DNA of 64,000 bases from G965205525 sp965205525 (GCA_965205525.1 OZ242171.1:1-64000), one strand, 5' to 3'. Shown: positions 26,144 through 36,376, numbered from the stretch's first letter. Translations and numbers: made by a program. Notes: a model not told the origin generated them from the sequence alone.

Positions 26144-27025
26144 TTACAGAACACCAGCCTTGCGAAGAGCTTGTCGCAGATCTTTATGGTGCACAGGTGA
26201 CAAAGGTGTGAGCGGCAGCCGGATGCCCCGACCGATCAGACCCATCTCCGCCAGTGCCCATTTTACCGGGATTGGGTTGGATTCAAGACCTAGCCCCCGG
26301 TGCAGGTCCGCCAGCCGCTGATCCAGCTCCCGGGTCCGCTCTTTGTCGCCGGCCATTGCCGCATCGCACAGCTCTGCCATGGCAGAGGGGACCACATTGG
26401 CGGTTACCGAGATCACTCCCCGGCCCCCCAGCAGCATCATTTCAGCGCAGGTAGGGTCATCGCCGGAATACAGCGTGAAGTCTTTGCCGCAGTCCCGGAT
26501 AATTGCGGCTGCGCGCTTCAGGTTCCCGGTCGCCTCTTTGAGGCCCACCACATTCGGCAGCTGGGCCAGCCGCAAGACCGTCTCCGGCAGCAGATCGCAG
26601 GCGGTGCGGCTGGGCACGTTGTAGAGAACCTGCGGAATTTCCACCGCCTCGGCGATGGTCCGATAATGCTGGTACAGCCCCTCCTGGGTCGGCTTGTTGT
26701 AGTAGGGGGTTACCAGCAGGCAGGCATCGGCACCTTCGTCGGCGGCGCTTTGGGTCAGCTTCAGAGCTTCCTGGGTGGCATTGGCACCGGTGCCGGCCAG
26801 CACGGCGATGCGGCCTTTGACCTGGGTGACAATGTGCTTAATTACCTGGCAGTGCTCCTCTACATTCAGGGTGGCGGATTCGCCGGTGGTGCCCACCGCC
26901 GCAATTCCCTGGCTGCTCTGTTGTATATGCCATTCCAGCAGGCGCTCCAGCGCTTCCCAGTCAATGCCGCCGTCGTCCTTCATCGGCGTAACCAAGGCGA
27001 CGATGCTGCCGCTGACAGGGAACAT
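26144..27025 (-). CDS. dapA: 4-hydroxy-tetrahydrodipicolinate synthase (DapA)
   Basis: Condenses pyruvate with aspartate semialdehyde in lysine/diaminopimelate synthesis. 293 residues; Schiff-base Lys163 in VVGLKEATGN, Tyr135 in LYNVPSRTACD, and GTTGESATLN near residues 45-54 with the substrate-binding Thr pair. Standard length and motifs. It starts 38 bases after the upstream SDR stop and leads the dapA-bamC-purC group. Confidence 0.96.
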   Translation of the reverse strand: MFPVSGSIVALVTPMKDDGGIDWEALERLLEWHIQQSSQGIAAVGTTGESATLNVEEHCQVIKHIVTQVKGRIAVLAGTGANATQEALKLTQSAADEGADACLLVTPYYNKPTQEGLYQHYRTIAEAVEIPQVLYNVPSRTACDLLPETVLRLAQLPNVVGLKEATGNLKRAAAIIRDCGKDFTLYSGDDPTCAEMMLLGGRGVISVTANVVPSAMAELCDAAMAGDKERTRELDQRLADLHRGLGLESNPIPVKWALAEMGLIGRGIRLPLTPLSPVHHKDLRQALRKAGVL

Positions 27026-27063
27026 GACGCTGGTTTCTGCTAAAAGAGTGGATGGCAGACGAG

Positions 27064-27828
27064 TCAGAACTCGTCTGGCCTGTTCATCGCATCTATTCCG
27101 CCGTCTACGAATAGCATTGAACCAAAACAGTAACCGCTGTCCGGGCCGAGCAAAAAGCAGACGGTGGCGGCGATTTGCGCCGGCTTTGCGGCACTGCCTG
27201 CGGGGATACTGTCTTGGAATTGTTTCATCGCTTCCCGATATCGCTCATCCTCCATGTTAGCCAGCACCAGCGGGGTGATGGTCATCCCCGGGGCGACTGC
27301 ATTCACCCGCACTCCCTGTTTTGCCCAATCGGCGGCGTTGCGGCGCATCCACCGGGTCAGTGCCTTTTTGGAACCGCTGTACACCGCATCGCCTTTGCTC
27401 TCATCCGCCAGCTGGCAGGACTGTTCCTCGTCTCCTTCCAGGAACCGCTTGGCGAGTTTTTCATTGTTGAAGTCCATGGGCGCAGAATTGGAGGAGATCA
27501 GCACAGCGACTCCTCTTTTTTTTGCCAGCAGCGGAATGGCCGCCTGGGTGGTGGCGACGACCGCGAAATAGTTCAGCCGGGCAATAAGAGAGGTCGGTTC
27601 TACATGGGGGCCGACCCCGGCGCAGGGCACGAAGCCGTCAAGCCCGTCGGGAGCTTCCTGCTGCATCCAGTCCGCCATCTGCTTGCGGCCTTCGGCGGTG
27701 CTCAGGTCTGCCTGCAGATCGGCATCTCGGATGTCCACCACCCGCACCTCATGGCCTTGGCCCAGCAGCTGCTCCCGGACTGCCGCGCCGATCCCAGTTG
27801 CCGCCCCTGTCAAGATATACAGACCCAT
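27064..27828 (-). CDS. Short-chain dehydrogenase/reductase
   Basis: 254-residue SDR with cofactor motif TGAATGIG, CAGVGP, catalytic Ser in LISSNSA and YSGSKKAL (YxxxK), and PGMTITPLV, typical of 3-alpha-hydroxysteroid dehydrogenase-like SDRs. Start ATG at 27828 has GGGGGAGAAATC before it; 87 upstream codons of open frame are rejected. Substrate unknown, although steroid-type enzymes farther along fit the theme. It is divergent from the giant exported-protein gene. Confidence 0.85.
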   Translation of the reverse strand: MGLYILTGAATGIGAAVREQLLGQGHEVRVVDIRDADLQADLSTAEGRKQMADWMQQEAPDGLDGFVPCAGVGPHVEPTSLIARLNYFAVVATTQAAIPLLAKKRGVAVLISSNSAPMDFNNEKLAKRFLEGDEEQSCQLADESKGDAVYSGSKKALTRWMRRNAADWAKQGVRVNAVAPGMTITPLVLANMEDERYREAMKQFQDSIPAGSAAKPAQIAATVCFLLGPDSGYCFGSMLFVDGGIDAMNRPDEF

Positions 27829-27974
27829 GATTTCTCCCCCTGCTTCAAGTCTGACCGAGCAGGGGACTTTATACAAGCAGGCCCTCCCTGTCAAAGCGCT
27901 GCTCCCGGTCTGTCGCTCATCCCGCCCTGCTTTTCCTCTGTTTCTTCTATCATTGAAGTGTTGATACCCTATTG

Positions 27975-30900
27975 ATGCTGGCACTTTGCCGAGCTTTAAC
28001 GATGCTGTCCACTGCACTGCTGCTTTTACTCTCCCTCGCCGCTGCTCCTGCGGCTGCCCAGAACATAGGCTCCTCAGTACAGCTGGCACCCCGAGACGTG
28101 TCTCTAAATACCGTGTCCGCCGCCACCTCTTCCTCAGAAGTGGTGCGCTTGACGGTGTCCGATACAGTCGCCGATGACATGCCAGTGCGTTATGACGCCA
28201 TTGTGTGGCAGGTGGAGGGAGATCTCAGCGTTTTGGGCAGGCTGGTGCAGGCCGAGGACAGCAGCTCGGGTGTTCTTGATTTTAGCCTGCACGATGAAAA
28301 CGGCTTGTTGATTCCAAGTGAAATAGAGCTCCGCTTCACTGCAGAGACAATTCTGCTCATCTTCACTTTGCCGACAACGGTTTCACTCAGCACAAGCAGC
28401 ACTCTGAATGCCCGTGCAATCTATTCCCTGCGCGCAGCTCCACGGGCCGGCGCGCTCGGTGTAATTGATAATGCCCTGTATGTCTTTACGCTAAGAGACA
28501 TCACCTTGGGCGGTCAGCCCGGTGCGGATCTTCCGGTTCCAATCAATGCGCAAGAGGTTTCGGGCACAAGCGCACAGCTCCGAATCAGGGTGATAGGCAC
28601 CCAATTGATATGGCCCGCTGATCTGCCGGTATTTGTGGCAGGCCAGGATTTTCTTCTGCTGAATGCCTCTGCTGGAGTGCCTGTAGCGCTGGCAGTGGGG
28701 GTGGCCGACAGGTACGGCAACTTGGATGTGGACGCAGCGGTGCGCACCTCTAGTCTGGTAGTGGAGGTGCAGGTTCAGGGCATGCTCGCTGATACCAGGT
28801 GGGATGAGCTTTCTGATGTTCGGGCGACGAGCGGAATTATCACTTTCCGCTGGGCCCGCTGGCCGGAGGAAAGCCTGGAATACGCAGACCTGTTCGCAGT
28901 GGTGGACGCTGGCGGCAGCACCCCCCTGCGGACGACGGCACCGGTAATCCTGGAGACAGATGCCCTCGCCGAGCGCCTGGTGGTGGAAGATATTCGCATT
29001 GAAGTATCAAGCGATCCAGATCGGCCTGCATTCTCTGTCAATAGCCTGCTGGACCGGCGGGACAATATTCTGCGCTTTCGCGCTCGGGCGGTGGCTGGCG
29101 GAGCAGATTGCCAGAGGGAAGGTGTGCGCCCCTGTATCAACGACATCCTGTACGCCGAAGATCTATTGCTCCGCCTGACTTGGGATGCAAGTCAATTTGC
29201 CCTGGCTGTTGATGAAACAATCGGTGGTCTTGAAAATTCCCTAATTGCAGGGCTGCCCGGCAATATTCTTTTAAGCAACAGCGGCTGGACAGACGGCGAG
29301 ACAGAAATGGTGTTAGCCTTCACTCCGGCACTGGCAGCTGCGGTGAGCGCGCAAACGCCGACACTTTCCTTTTCTCTGTTTTCGTCTGGAACGGATGAGG
29401 GTGTGCGGTTCTCCCGAGCAGTAGCGCGAGTGATCGCGGAGCGCCTTTTAGTGGAGGGCTTGCATATCTCGGTGCGCAATGAGCTCAGTCGGCGCATATC
29501 TTCCGCCGAGGCTCTTTTGCAAGAGGATCTTTTAATTGATGTGCAGAATGCACTGAACCAATCGGACGCTTCTGCCGACAGCCTGCAGGACGGGCGAGAC
29601 AATATTCTGCGTTTTACCGTGCGGGCAGCTTTCGGGGAAGAAAATTGTCAGGAACAGGATGCGCCGCCCTGTTTGAACGACCCCCTGTATGCAGAAGATA
29701 TCTTGATCAACCTGGCCTGGGATGAAAGCCGGTTCTCCCTGGCCTTTGCACAGGCGGCCGATGCCTCCGAAAGCAGCGCCTTCCCAGATCTGTCCGGCAT
29801 TGTCTTTGTGTATCAGGGCGGCTGGACCGGCGGCAAGACAGAAGTGGAGCTGATTCTCAACCCGGTGCTGTTGGCGGAGCTTCCCGAGGGAATGCCCGAA
29901 CTGCTTATTTCCATACTTCCGGTACAAAGCGGCACGCTGCGAGGTTCAAGCTTTTCAGAGACAGTGGCAAAGACCCCCCGGGCTGGCCTGCGCTTTGAAG
30001 ATGCCGGTGCCGACAGACCGGTGCCGCTGGACACAGCGGAAGCCGGTCCTGTTCGGCTTGCCATCGTGACAGTGGCGGGCGGCACTGCCGATGGCGTGGC
30101 GGCGGAATACGACACTCTGATCTGGCGGGCCATGGGGCAGGCGAGTATCCTGCAGGCGCTGGGGGATACCCTTACCCTCACCCTGCATGAGGAGCGCGCC
30201 GTCCAAAGCGAGTCGGCTCTTGCCGTTGCCTACGGTCATCTGGTAACTGATCCAGAGAGCGGACTGCCCGCCCGAAGAATTATTTTTACCCGCCCTTCGC
30301 CGGTGCGCCTGGAAGAATCTACCCGCACTGTCAGTTATACGCTGCAGGCGCAGTATGAGTCTCCTGCTGCCGCTATTTCCGATAACAGCACCCTTGCCTT
30401 CACCCTGCAGTCCATCGGTCTTGCCAGCAGGGTTCCGTCGGCCCTCGTGGATACCGCTGCCCTTGCGGATCGCACTGTCGCAGTACGAGCAGAGGTCGTC
30501 GGAACCGAGCTGAGATGGCTGGATACGGGTGATCCGGCCTTGGACTTCAATCCTCCGCTTTTCCTTGGGCTGAGAACCGATGCCGGGGTTCTCGTGTCCC
30601 TGGGGGTGGAAGTGACCGATATTCACGGCAATCGGGACTTGGATGTGATAACAGAGGCAGAGGCCCTGTCGGTGGAGGTGCATGTAGACGATAGGCTCGC
30701 CGATACCCGGGGTGATGTCTTGACGGATATCCAGCCGGTGCAGGGAGCTGTCACCTTTCGCTGGGCCCGCTGGCCGGAGGAAAGCCTGGAATACGCAAAC
30801 CTGTTCGCAGTGGCGGATGCCGGCGGCAGCACCCCCCTGCGGACGACGGCGCCGATAATCCTGGAGACAGATGCCCTCGCCGAGCGTCTGGTGGTGGCGG

Positions 30901-33900
30901 ATATGCAGGTCATCGTGAGGGATGCGCTGGACCGCCAGGTGCTCCAGGATGACTTGGTGAGCGGGCCGGAAAATATTCTGCGCTTCACCCTGCGAGGCGT
31001 GGCCGGGCAGGAAGATTGCCTGACGAATACGGTCCGTCCCTGTGTGAATGACATTCTGTATGCACCGAACCTGGCGGGCATCCTGCTGTGGGAGGAAAGC
31101 CAGTTTTCCCTGCTTGTTGAGCAGATCTCACGTACAAATGGCGTGCTCATCGACCTGACATCTCAGGACAGCTGGACGGATGGCGCAGCAGAGGTGACGA
31201 TCAATCTCAGGCCGACACTGATACAGGCGCTTCCCTCTACGCTGCGTCTGGAAATTCGTGATCGCGATGCCCGGCTGGAGGTTCTCGCCAATCTCATAGA
31301 AACGGTCACAGCGAGGCTGATATTTAATCTGCTGCCGTCAGCGCAGACTGTTTTGGCAGGCAGTCCGACTGCGCTGACGGCATTGGCAGGTATTCCGCCT
31401 GCGGTGGGCATTGATGTCATGCTGCAGGCGACTCGGATTGCCGATGCCCTGACACCGCTTCTGGTCGGGGCGCGCAGAGGGCCGGTCTTCGCGCCGCTCA
31501 CATTTGCGCCCTCATCAACCGAAACGGATGTGGTATTTCCCGTGCTGGCGACGGGGGTATGGCGTTTTTCCATAGCGGGTGCAGGGGAAAGGGCTGTCCT
31601 GGCCGGGGCGGATACGGTGACGGCAACAGTGCTGCCGCCGACGGTATCACTGACGGCGCCAGCGCAGGCGGTGGAGCGCAGCACGGTGGTTGCAACCGTA
31701 ATCGCGGAGCCGGTGCCGCCGGACGTTATGACGACTGTCACAGTGATAGCGAGATTGGAGAATACGAACCGCGCGGTGATGAGAACAGCGATGCTTGGGC
31801 CAGATCGCTCTACGGCCCAAGCCGTATTTGAGGCGGGACTGCTGGATAGAGCGGGCACATGGGTGCTGCAGACGATGAGCGAGTCACCCTATGCGGCGGT
31901 ATCCGATGGCACTACGGTGGGGCTCGCGGTCAGGCTGCCAAACCTGCTCTTGACAGCGGAGAGTCCAATCCGAAGCGGTGAAGCGGCGGCGGTGCGGGTA
32001 AGTGCCGAAAAGCCGGGCCCGAGAGAAGATGTGGATGTCATGGTGATTGTGACCTTGGACCGGGCGCCGGGCACCAGTCACGCGGTGACGGTGCGCTTGC
32101 AGCCGGATGGTTTTGAAAATCTCTCCGCCAGGTTTGAAAACGATCAATTGCTGCAGCTGGTGGGGACATGGACGGTCCGTGCAGAGGTGATGCCGCCGAA
32201 TGTTTTGGCTGTCAATAATGCGCCGCCTGCTTCGGTCCAGCTGAGAGTGCTGGCGGCGGGCACCGCAGGATTGGAATTCACAGATGCCGGGGACTCTCGC
32301 TTCATTTTGCTGGACAGTGCTGTCCCTGATCCTGTTCCGGTGGCCACAGTGACGGTGCTAGATGAAGATGCCGACGGCGCGGCGGTGCGCTTTGACACCA
32401 TCGTGTGGCAGGTGGCCGGTTCGGCAGATGCTCTTTTGCAGCTGCGGGACACCAGCCGCATCCTGCTCAGCCTGCACGGGGGACAGGGCGCGAGGATAGA
32501 GAGCGCGGCGGTGCTCACTTCCACTCCAGGGGCAGTCTTGGCCGCATTTGTCCTGCCGGCAACAGCTTCCCTTAATGCGGACAGCAATAATCCCGCGGTA
32601 CGCTCTGCATATACCCTGCATGTGCAGCTGCTGACCGCGTCCGGGGCTTTCATGGATAACAGTGAGTATGTGTTTCGCTTGGAAGATATCGCCTTAAGCA
32701 GCGGAGCATTGCCTGTTCTCATTGACTTAGAAGCGGCTGCAAGCGCGAGCGCCCGGGCCCGTGTGACGGTAACGGGCACGGAGCTGCGATGGCTGGATAC
32801 GGCGCATGTAGATTTCAGCGATCCAACCGCTCTTCAGCTGACGACGACAGCCGGGGCGACAGTGCTTCTGGCGGTGGAGGTGACGGACGGGCAGGGCAGC
32901 CGCGAGCTGGATGTGGCGGCGGACACTGCCAATTTGGAGGTGAAGGTTTTCAGTGCATCTCCGTTTGGGGAAATGCTGTCCGACGCCGGAGATTCCATTT
33001 CAGACATTCGGACCGATGCCGCCGGGCGCATCACCTTCAGCTGGACTCGCTGGCCTGGTGAAGACAAGGAAGAGGCAGTGATCCGCGCACAGCTCCGCGA
33101 TGCGGCACTGGGTGTTCTGAACACAGCCGGCAGCATCAGGGTGATCACGGAGGCTGTCGCTGAGCGTCTGCTGGTGGAGGATGTGCGGGCTGCAGTCGGC
33201 GGTTTGACGGTGCGCCGCAGTTTGCTCGGCGGAAGCGAGAACGCCTTGCATTTTATCGGTCGGGCGGTGGATGGGGACGGCAGCTGCGAGGAAGAAGGCG
33301 CTATTCGGCCCTGCGTGGACGATATTGACTACGCAGGCGATAACTTAGATCTCACCCTAAACTGGATGGAGACGGCGTTTTCTCTGGAAGGCCGGGGCGC
33401 AAATTTTTTGAATCCGGATCGGGAGAGCCGTCTCATTGCTTTGCTTGGCTTTGTGCAGATATCAGGCGATCTCATGGACGGAGTTGTTGTCACCCTGCCT
33501 ATCAGCAGCAGCTGGACCGGCGGCAGGGTGCAGGCGATGTTCTATCTCAGCCCGATGCTGACGGACAATATTTCTCAATCGGTCCTAAGGTTCAAGGCGC
33601 GCAATGCCCGTGCTGACTTGGAACCGACATCTTTCACGGTAACCGTGACGGATTCGCTGTTGCAGCTGCCCCCTGCTTCTATTCTTGTCACACTGAAGGT
33701 TTCCCCCAGCCCGGCCGCCCCCGGAGCCTGGGTGGCACTTGCAGCCGATGGGGTGATTCCAATCGGCAGCGTGCGCTTGAGTATAGAAGCGAGCAAAAAT
33801 GGCGGAAGATTTTTTATACCGGCCGTCACCGCGGCGGACGCAAGCACATCCCCCTTGACGATTACTGCAGATGGGGCGCAGTCTTTCTACCTGCCGAATG

Positions 33901-34364
33901 CGGCGGGAGAATGGGTGTTCAGAATAAGTGCAGCGGACAGCACCTTGGTGGATACGGCGCAATCAAAAGATGTTCGCCTGACGGTTTTGCAGCCTGCACC
34001 GCTGGACTTCAATGCTTCCTCTGACAGGGTGGATGCAGATGACCTGGTGCTGGCCCTGCGCTACCTGGAACTGTGTGTGAATGCGCCGCAGACAAATTGC
34101 GATGCGATAGCAACTGCTGGTCTGAACCTATTTCGCAATCTCGCGGGCCCAGATGAGCTGCCTGATGACGCCGCCCTGGTAATACCCGATGTAACGGGAA
34201 CCGGGCAGAGAGCAGGGCAGGGAATGGGCGATGCTGCGGATATTGCAGTGCTCCTGAATTACCTGACGGGTATTCGGGAAGGGCTTTTCCCTTTGCGCAT
34301 ATCCGGGCGCGATCGGGCAGTTTTGGAAGCTTTTGTCCGGCAGTCCCTGGGCATGGACGAGTGA
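27975..34364 (+). CDS. Giant exported modular protein with dockerin-like C-terminus
   Basis: 2129 residues with signal peptide (to ~AAAQ, residue 29). Three copies of a ~290-residue module (nt 28130-28970, 29990-30900, 32270-33170) share FDTIVWQV-like, a ...TELRWLDT... strand and WARWPEESLEYA. Four copies of a ~140-residue module (from about 29000, 29500, 30900, 33170) share NILRF, a Cys pair spaced 8-9 residues and LYAEDL. Ig-like stretches fill 31310-32260 and 33660-33990. The last ~110 residues hold DFNASSDRVDADDL and a TGTG...GDAADIAVLLNYLTG segment, like dockerin/EF-hand Ca sites. No family assigned; a surface or matrix role is inferred. ATG at 28002 is an alternative start. Confidence 0.85.
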   Translation: MLALCRALTMLSTALLLLLSLAAAPAAAQNIGSSVQLAPRDVSLNTVSAATSSSEVVRLTVSDTVADDMPVRYDAIVWQVEGDLSVLGRLVQAEDSSSGVLDFSLHDENGLLIPSEIELRFTAETILLIFTLPTTVSLSTSSTLNARAIYSLRAAPRAGALGVIDNALYVFTLRDITLGGQPGADLPVPINAQEVSGTSAQLRIRVIGTQLIWPADLPVFVAGQDFLLLNASAGVPVALAVGVADRYGNLDVDAAVRTSSLVVEVQVQGMLADTRWDELSDVRATSGIITFRWARWPEESLEYADLFAVVDAGGSTPLRTTAPVILETDALAERLVVEDIRIEVSSDPDRPAFSVNSLLDRRDNILRFRARAVAGGADCQREGVRPCINDILYAEDLLLRLTWDASQFALAVDETIGGLENSLIAGLPGNILLSNSGWTDGETEMVLAFTPALAAAVSAQTPTLSFSLFSSGTDEGVRFSRAVARVIAERLLVEGLHISVRNELSRRISSAEALLQEDLLIDVQNALNQSDASADSLQDGRDNILRFTVRAAFGEENCQEQDAPPCLNDPLYAEDILINLAWDESRFSLAFAQAADASESSAFPDLSGIVFVYQGGWTGGKTEVELILNPVLLAELPEGMPELLISILPVQSGTLRGSSFSETVAKTPRAGLRFEDAGADRPVPLDTAEAGPVRLAIVTVAGGTADGVAAEYDTLIWRAMGQASILQALGDTLTLTLHEERAVQSESALAVAYGHLVTDPESGLPARRIIFTRPSPVRLEESTRTVSYTLQAQYESPAAAISDNSTLAFTLQSIGLASRVPSALVDTAALADRTVAVRAEVVGTELRWLDTGDPALDFNPPLFLGLRTDAGVLVSLGVEVTDIHGNRDLDVITEAEALSVEVHVDDRLADTRGDVLTDIQPVQGAVTFRWARWPEESLEYANLFAVADAGGSTPLRTTAPIILETDALAERLVVADMQVIVRDALDRQVLQDDLVSGPENILRFTLRGVAGQEDCLTNTVRPCVNDILYAPNLAGILLWEESQFSLLVEQISRTNGVLIDLTSQDSWTDGAAEVTINLRPTLIQALPSTLRLEIRDRDARLEVLANLIETVTARLIFNLLPSAQTVLAGSPTALTALAGIPPAVGIDVMLQATRIADALTPLLVGARRGPVFAPLTFAPSSTETDVVFPVLATGVWRFSIAGAGERAVLAGADTVTATVLPPTVSLTAPAQAVERSTVVATVIAEPVPPDVMTTVTVIARLENTNRAVMRTAMLGPDRSTAQAVFEAGLLDRAGTWVLQTMSESPYAAVSDGTTVGLAVRLPNLLLTAESPIRSGEAAAVRVSAEKPGPREDVDVMVIVTLDRAPGTSHAVTVRLQPDGFENLSARFENDQLLQLVGTWTVRAEVMPPNVLAVNNAPPASVQLRVLAAGTAGLEFTDAGDSRFILLDSAVPDPVPVATVTVLDEDADGAAVRFDTIVWQVAGSADALLQLRDTSRILLSLHGGQGARIESAAVLTSTPGAVLAAFVLPATASLNADSNNPAVRSAYTLHVQLLTASGAFMDNSEYVFRLEDIALSSGALPVLIDLEAAASASARARVTVTGTELRWLDTAHVDFSDPTALQLTTTAGATVLLAVEVTDGQGSRELDVAADTANLEVKVFSASPFGEMLSDAGDSISDIRTDAAGRITFSWTRWPGEDKEEAVIRAQLRDAALGVLNTAGSIRVITEAVAERLLVEDVRAAVGGLTVRRSLLGGSENALHFIGRAVDGDGSCEEEGAIRPCVDDIDYAGDNLDLTLNWMETAFSLEGRGANFLNPDRESRLIALLGFVQISGDLMDGVVVTLPISSSWTGGRVQAMFYLSPMLTDNISQSVLRFKARNARADLEPTSFTVTVTDSLLQLPPASILVTLKVSPSPAAPGAWVALAADGVIPIGSVRLSIEASKNGGRFFIPAVTAADASTSPLTITADGAQSFYLPNAAGEWVFRISAADSTLVDTAQSKDVRLTVLQPAPLDFNASSDRVDADDLVLALRYLELCVNAPQTNCDAIATAGLNLFRNLAGPDELPDDAALVIPDVTGTGQRAGQGMGDAADIAVLLNYLTGIREGLFPLRISGRDRAVLEAFVRQSLGMDE
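28848..28992 (+). repeat. Near-identical internal repeat, copy 1
   Basis: About 145 bases inside the giant gene, >90% identical by eye to 30759-30903. They encode the WARWPEESLEYA to AERLVVED segment. Other parts of the same module are far more diverged between copies. Confidence 0.85.
30759..30903 (+). repeat. Near-identical internal repeat, copy 2
   Basis: Second copy of the 145-base segment described at 28848-28992; a third, diverged version lies near 33030-33180. Confidence 0.85.
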
Positions 34365-34398
34365 GAAATATTCTTTGCTTTCCCCCTCTATTGCCCTG

Positions 34399-35313
34399 TT
34401 ATTCCCCTGGCATCTGAAAATGATGCCCCCATAGGCTGCCGCGATTGGCAGTGACGGTGGGTGTGAATTGACTCCAGTCCAGCTGGCGGCCTTGGCAGCC
34501 GTATTCCAGGGCAAAGCCGGAAGGCGTCATCATGTAAAAGGACAGCATCCGATCATTGGTGTGACGACCCAAGGTGGAGAAGATATGAATACCACGCTCG
34601 TTCACCCGGTCCAGACAGGCGCCCACTTCGTCAACATTGTCCACTTCCACCATCAGGTGCACACAGCCGCCGGGGAAAGCCTCGGCGGGCAGGCCGTACA
34701 GGGCCACACTGTGATGGCGAGGATTATTGCAATGCATGAAATGCAGGCCGGTGGCACTGCCATCCGGGTTGGGCACCTCCATGTAGTCTGAGTCGCCGAA
34801 ACCCAGCACATCCCGGTAGAAGGCGCGGGTTTCTGCCAGTTTGGGGGCGGTCAGCACTGCGTGTCCCAATCCCATACTGCCGTCACTGCCCGTTTCAAAA
34901 CGGGGCACCCCCAGCGGGGAGACGAAGGGCACATAGTCCAGTCCGCCGCCGTGATACAGCTCCAAGGTGTTGCCGGAGGGGTCCTGCAGACGCACCAGGC
35001 CGGCCACGCCGCGGTGCGCCCGGTCCTTTTTATTGCAGACCGCAAAGGGGATTTTTAATTTTTTCAGCTCGGTCTGAGCACGGATGAACTCCTGCTCGTC
35101 CGGCAGCTCCCAGCCTGCCAGCAGGTAGCGGTTCTGCTTGCCCTTTTGAATTGCGAAACGCCAGGGGCGGGGGTCCATCTTGAAATACACACCGTCACCC
35201 TCCGGAGCGGCGGGAGCAGGCATCAGGCCGAGCACCTCGGTGCCGAACTCATGCCATTGGGAAGGGGCAGGGCTTTCTATCAGCACATAGCCCAGACTGC
35301 GTATATCCAGCAT
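34399..35313 (-). CDS. Extradiol-type dioxygenase, two-domain VOC family
   Basis: 304 residues with two vicinal-oxygen-chelate domains (BphC/HsaC class), which cleave catechol-like rings next to the hydroxyls. The C-terminal catalytic domain shows the likely Fe(II) ligands: His in LGHAVLTAPK, His in PRHHSVALYG and Glu in GFALEYG. The N-terminal half is the non-catalytic copy ending with SGNTLELYHGG. It lies 19 bases after the Rieske oxygenase gene, so the pair may act in one aromatic or steroid-ring pathway; the substrate is not visible. Confidence 0.85.
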   Translation of the reverse strand: MLDIRSLGYVLIESPAPSQWHEFGTEVLGLMPAPAAPEGDGVYFKMDPRPWRFAIQKGKQNRYLLAGWELPDEQEFIRAQTELKKLKIPFAVCNKKDRAHRGVAGLVRLQDPSGNTLELYHGGGLDYVPFVSPLGVPRFETGSDGSMGLGHAVLTAPKLAETRAFYRDVLGFGDSDYMEVPNPDGSATGLHFMHCNNPRHHSVALYGLPAEAFPGGCVHLMVEVDNVDEVGACLDRVNERGIHIFSTLGRHTNDRMLSFYMMTPSGFALEYGCQGRQLDWSQFTPTVTANRGSLWGHHFQMPGE

Positions 35314-35332
35314 CGGCGGTTAGCGTCCTGTC

Positions 35333-36376
35333 TCAGGTGCGCACATCAAGCTGGTACACTTTTTTCTTGTCCCAAGAGTGGGGCACAGATTTTATATCCA
35401 TATAAAACTGCTGATACCACTGCCGCAGCTTGTTCACCGGACCATCGCCATCGCACAGCACCGGGTTATCCACCCGCACTTTGTTGTGCCAGATGTCTAC
35501 ATCCTGGCCGAAGGCGATTTGGTTCTGCTCCACGTAGGTGTCTACCATCGCCTGGTTTTCCTCTGCACTCATCTGCGGATTTTTCTTGACCATCACACCA
35601 AAGCGCAGATCAAAACTCTCAGTGGTGACCGGTATATGGGTGACCAATAGCCGGGAAGCTACATCTACGCCATCCACCTGGCCGGTCATGTAGGTGTTCA
35701 TGTACGCAGGGCCGTAGTAGGTCGCAATGCTGGTGAGGGGCTCGCCTTCGGACAGGCGCTCGCTGGAGCCCTTTGCAATCTGGGTGTAGGTGTGCTTTTC
35801 CACTTCGTTGGAAAACTCTGTCATGGGGGCGCCGTGCACCGGGCCGAAATGACCGAAGTCCGCCATGTTGTCCACCAGCTCCCGGCAGTTGGTTTTGATA
35901 TGCATTTTGCTCGTGTGCCAGGAGGACCATTCCTCTGAGAAGCAGTCATCAATGTGGGGGATGCGCTGTTCCTCTATGGGCGGGTTGCCCTCCGGATCAT
36001 TCCATACGAACAGCAGCTGATTTTCCTCCATCGTCAGCCACGCCCGCGTGACCGCCTTGTCGGGGATGCGCTTGGCGTAGGGGATATCATCGCAGACACC
36101 GTCCGGCCCCCAGCGCCAGGCGTGGAAGGGACAGCGAATGGAGTCGCCCTCCACGCAGCCCTGGCTCAGGTCGGCCCCCATATGCGGGCAGTAGGCATCT
36201 AAGATATGCATCTGGCCGCTGGCTCCCCGATAAGCCGCTAGCCGGGTGCCGAAATATTCCAGCATCTGGGGTTTTTCAGTGTACTCCGAGGCTAAGCCCA
36301 GGCAATGCCACCCCCGAGCGTAGCGCTCTTCCAAGGTTGCGGCTTCTATTACACGGGCTTGGAGCTGTGCTGACAT
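35333..36376 (-). CDS. Rieske non-heme iron oxygenase, KshA-like
   Basis: 347 residues from the ATG at 36376 (an in-frame ATG 5 codons earlier is possible). Rieske [2Fe-2S] ligands are Cys63-Pro-His65 and Cys82-x2-His85 (CPHMGADLSQGC...CPFHAW). The mononuclear iron motif is NMADFGHFGPVHG. The overall look is that of 3-ketosteroid 9-alpha-hydroxylase oxygenase components. A reductase is not adjacent; the ferredoxin at 39876-40202 might serve. A palindrome ~120 bases upstream may be its operator. Confidence 0.88.
   Translation of the reverse strand: MSAQLQARVIEAATLEERYARGWHCLGLASEYTEKPQMLEYFGTRLAAYRGASGQMHILDAYCPHMGADLSQGCVEGDSIRCPFHAWRWGPDGVCDDIPYAKRIPDKAVTRAWLTMEENQLLFVWNDPEGNPPIEEQRIPHIDDCFSEEWSSWHTSKMHIKTNCRELVDNMADFGHFGPVHGAPMTEFSNEVEKHTYTQIAKGSSERLSEGEPLTSIATYYGPAYMNTYMTGQVDGVDVASRLLVTHIPVTTESFDLRFGVMVKKNPQMSAEENQAMVDTYVEQNQIAFGQDVDIWHNKVRVDNPVLCDGDGPVNKLRQWYQQFYMDIKSVPHSWDKKKVYQLDVRT

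Noticed and set aside
34000..34364. GlyGly-CTERM tail on the giant exported protein as a rhombosortase substrate
   Set aside because: The C-terminus has neither a GG motif nor a following hydrophobic helix and basic end; it is dockerin-like instead.
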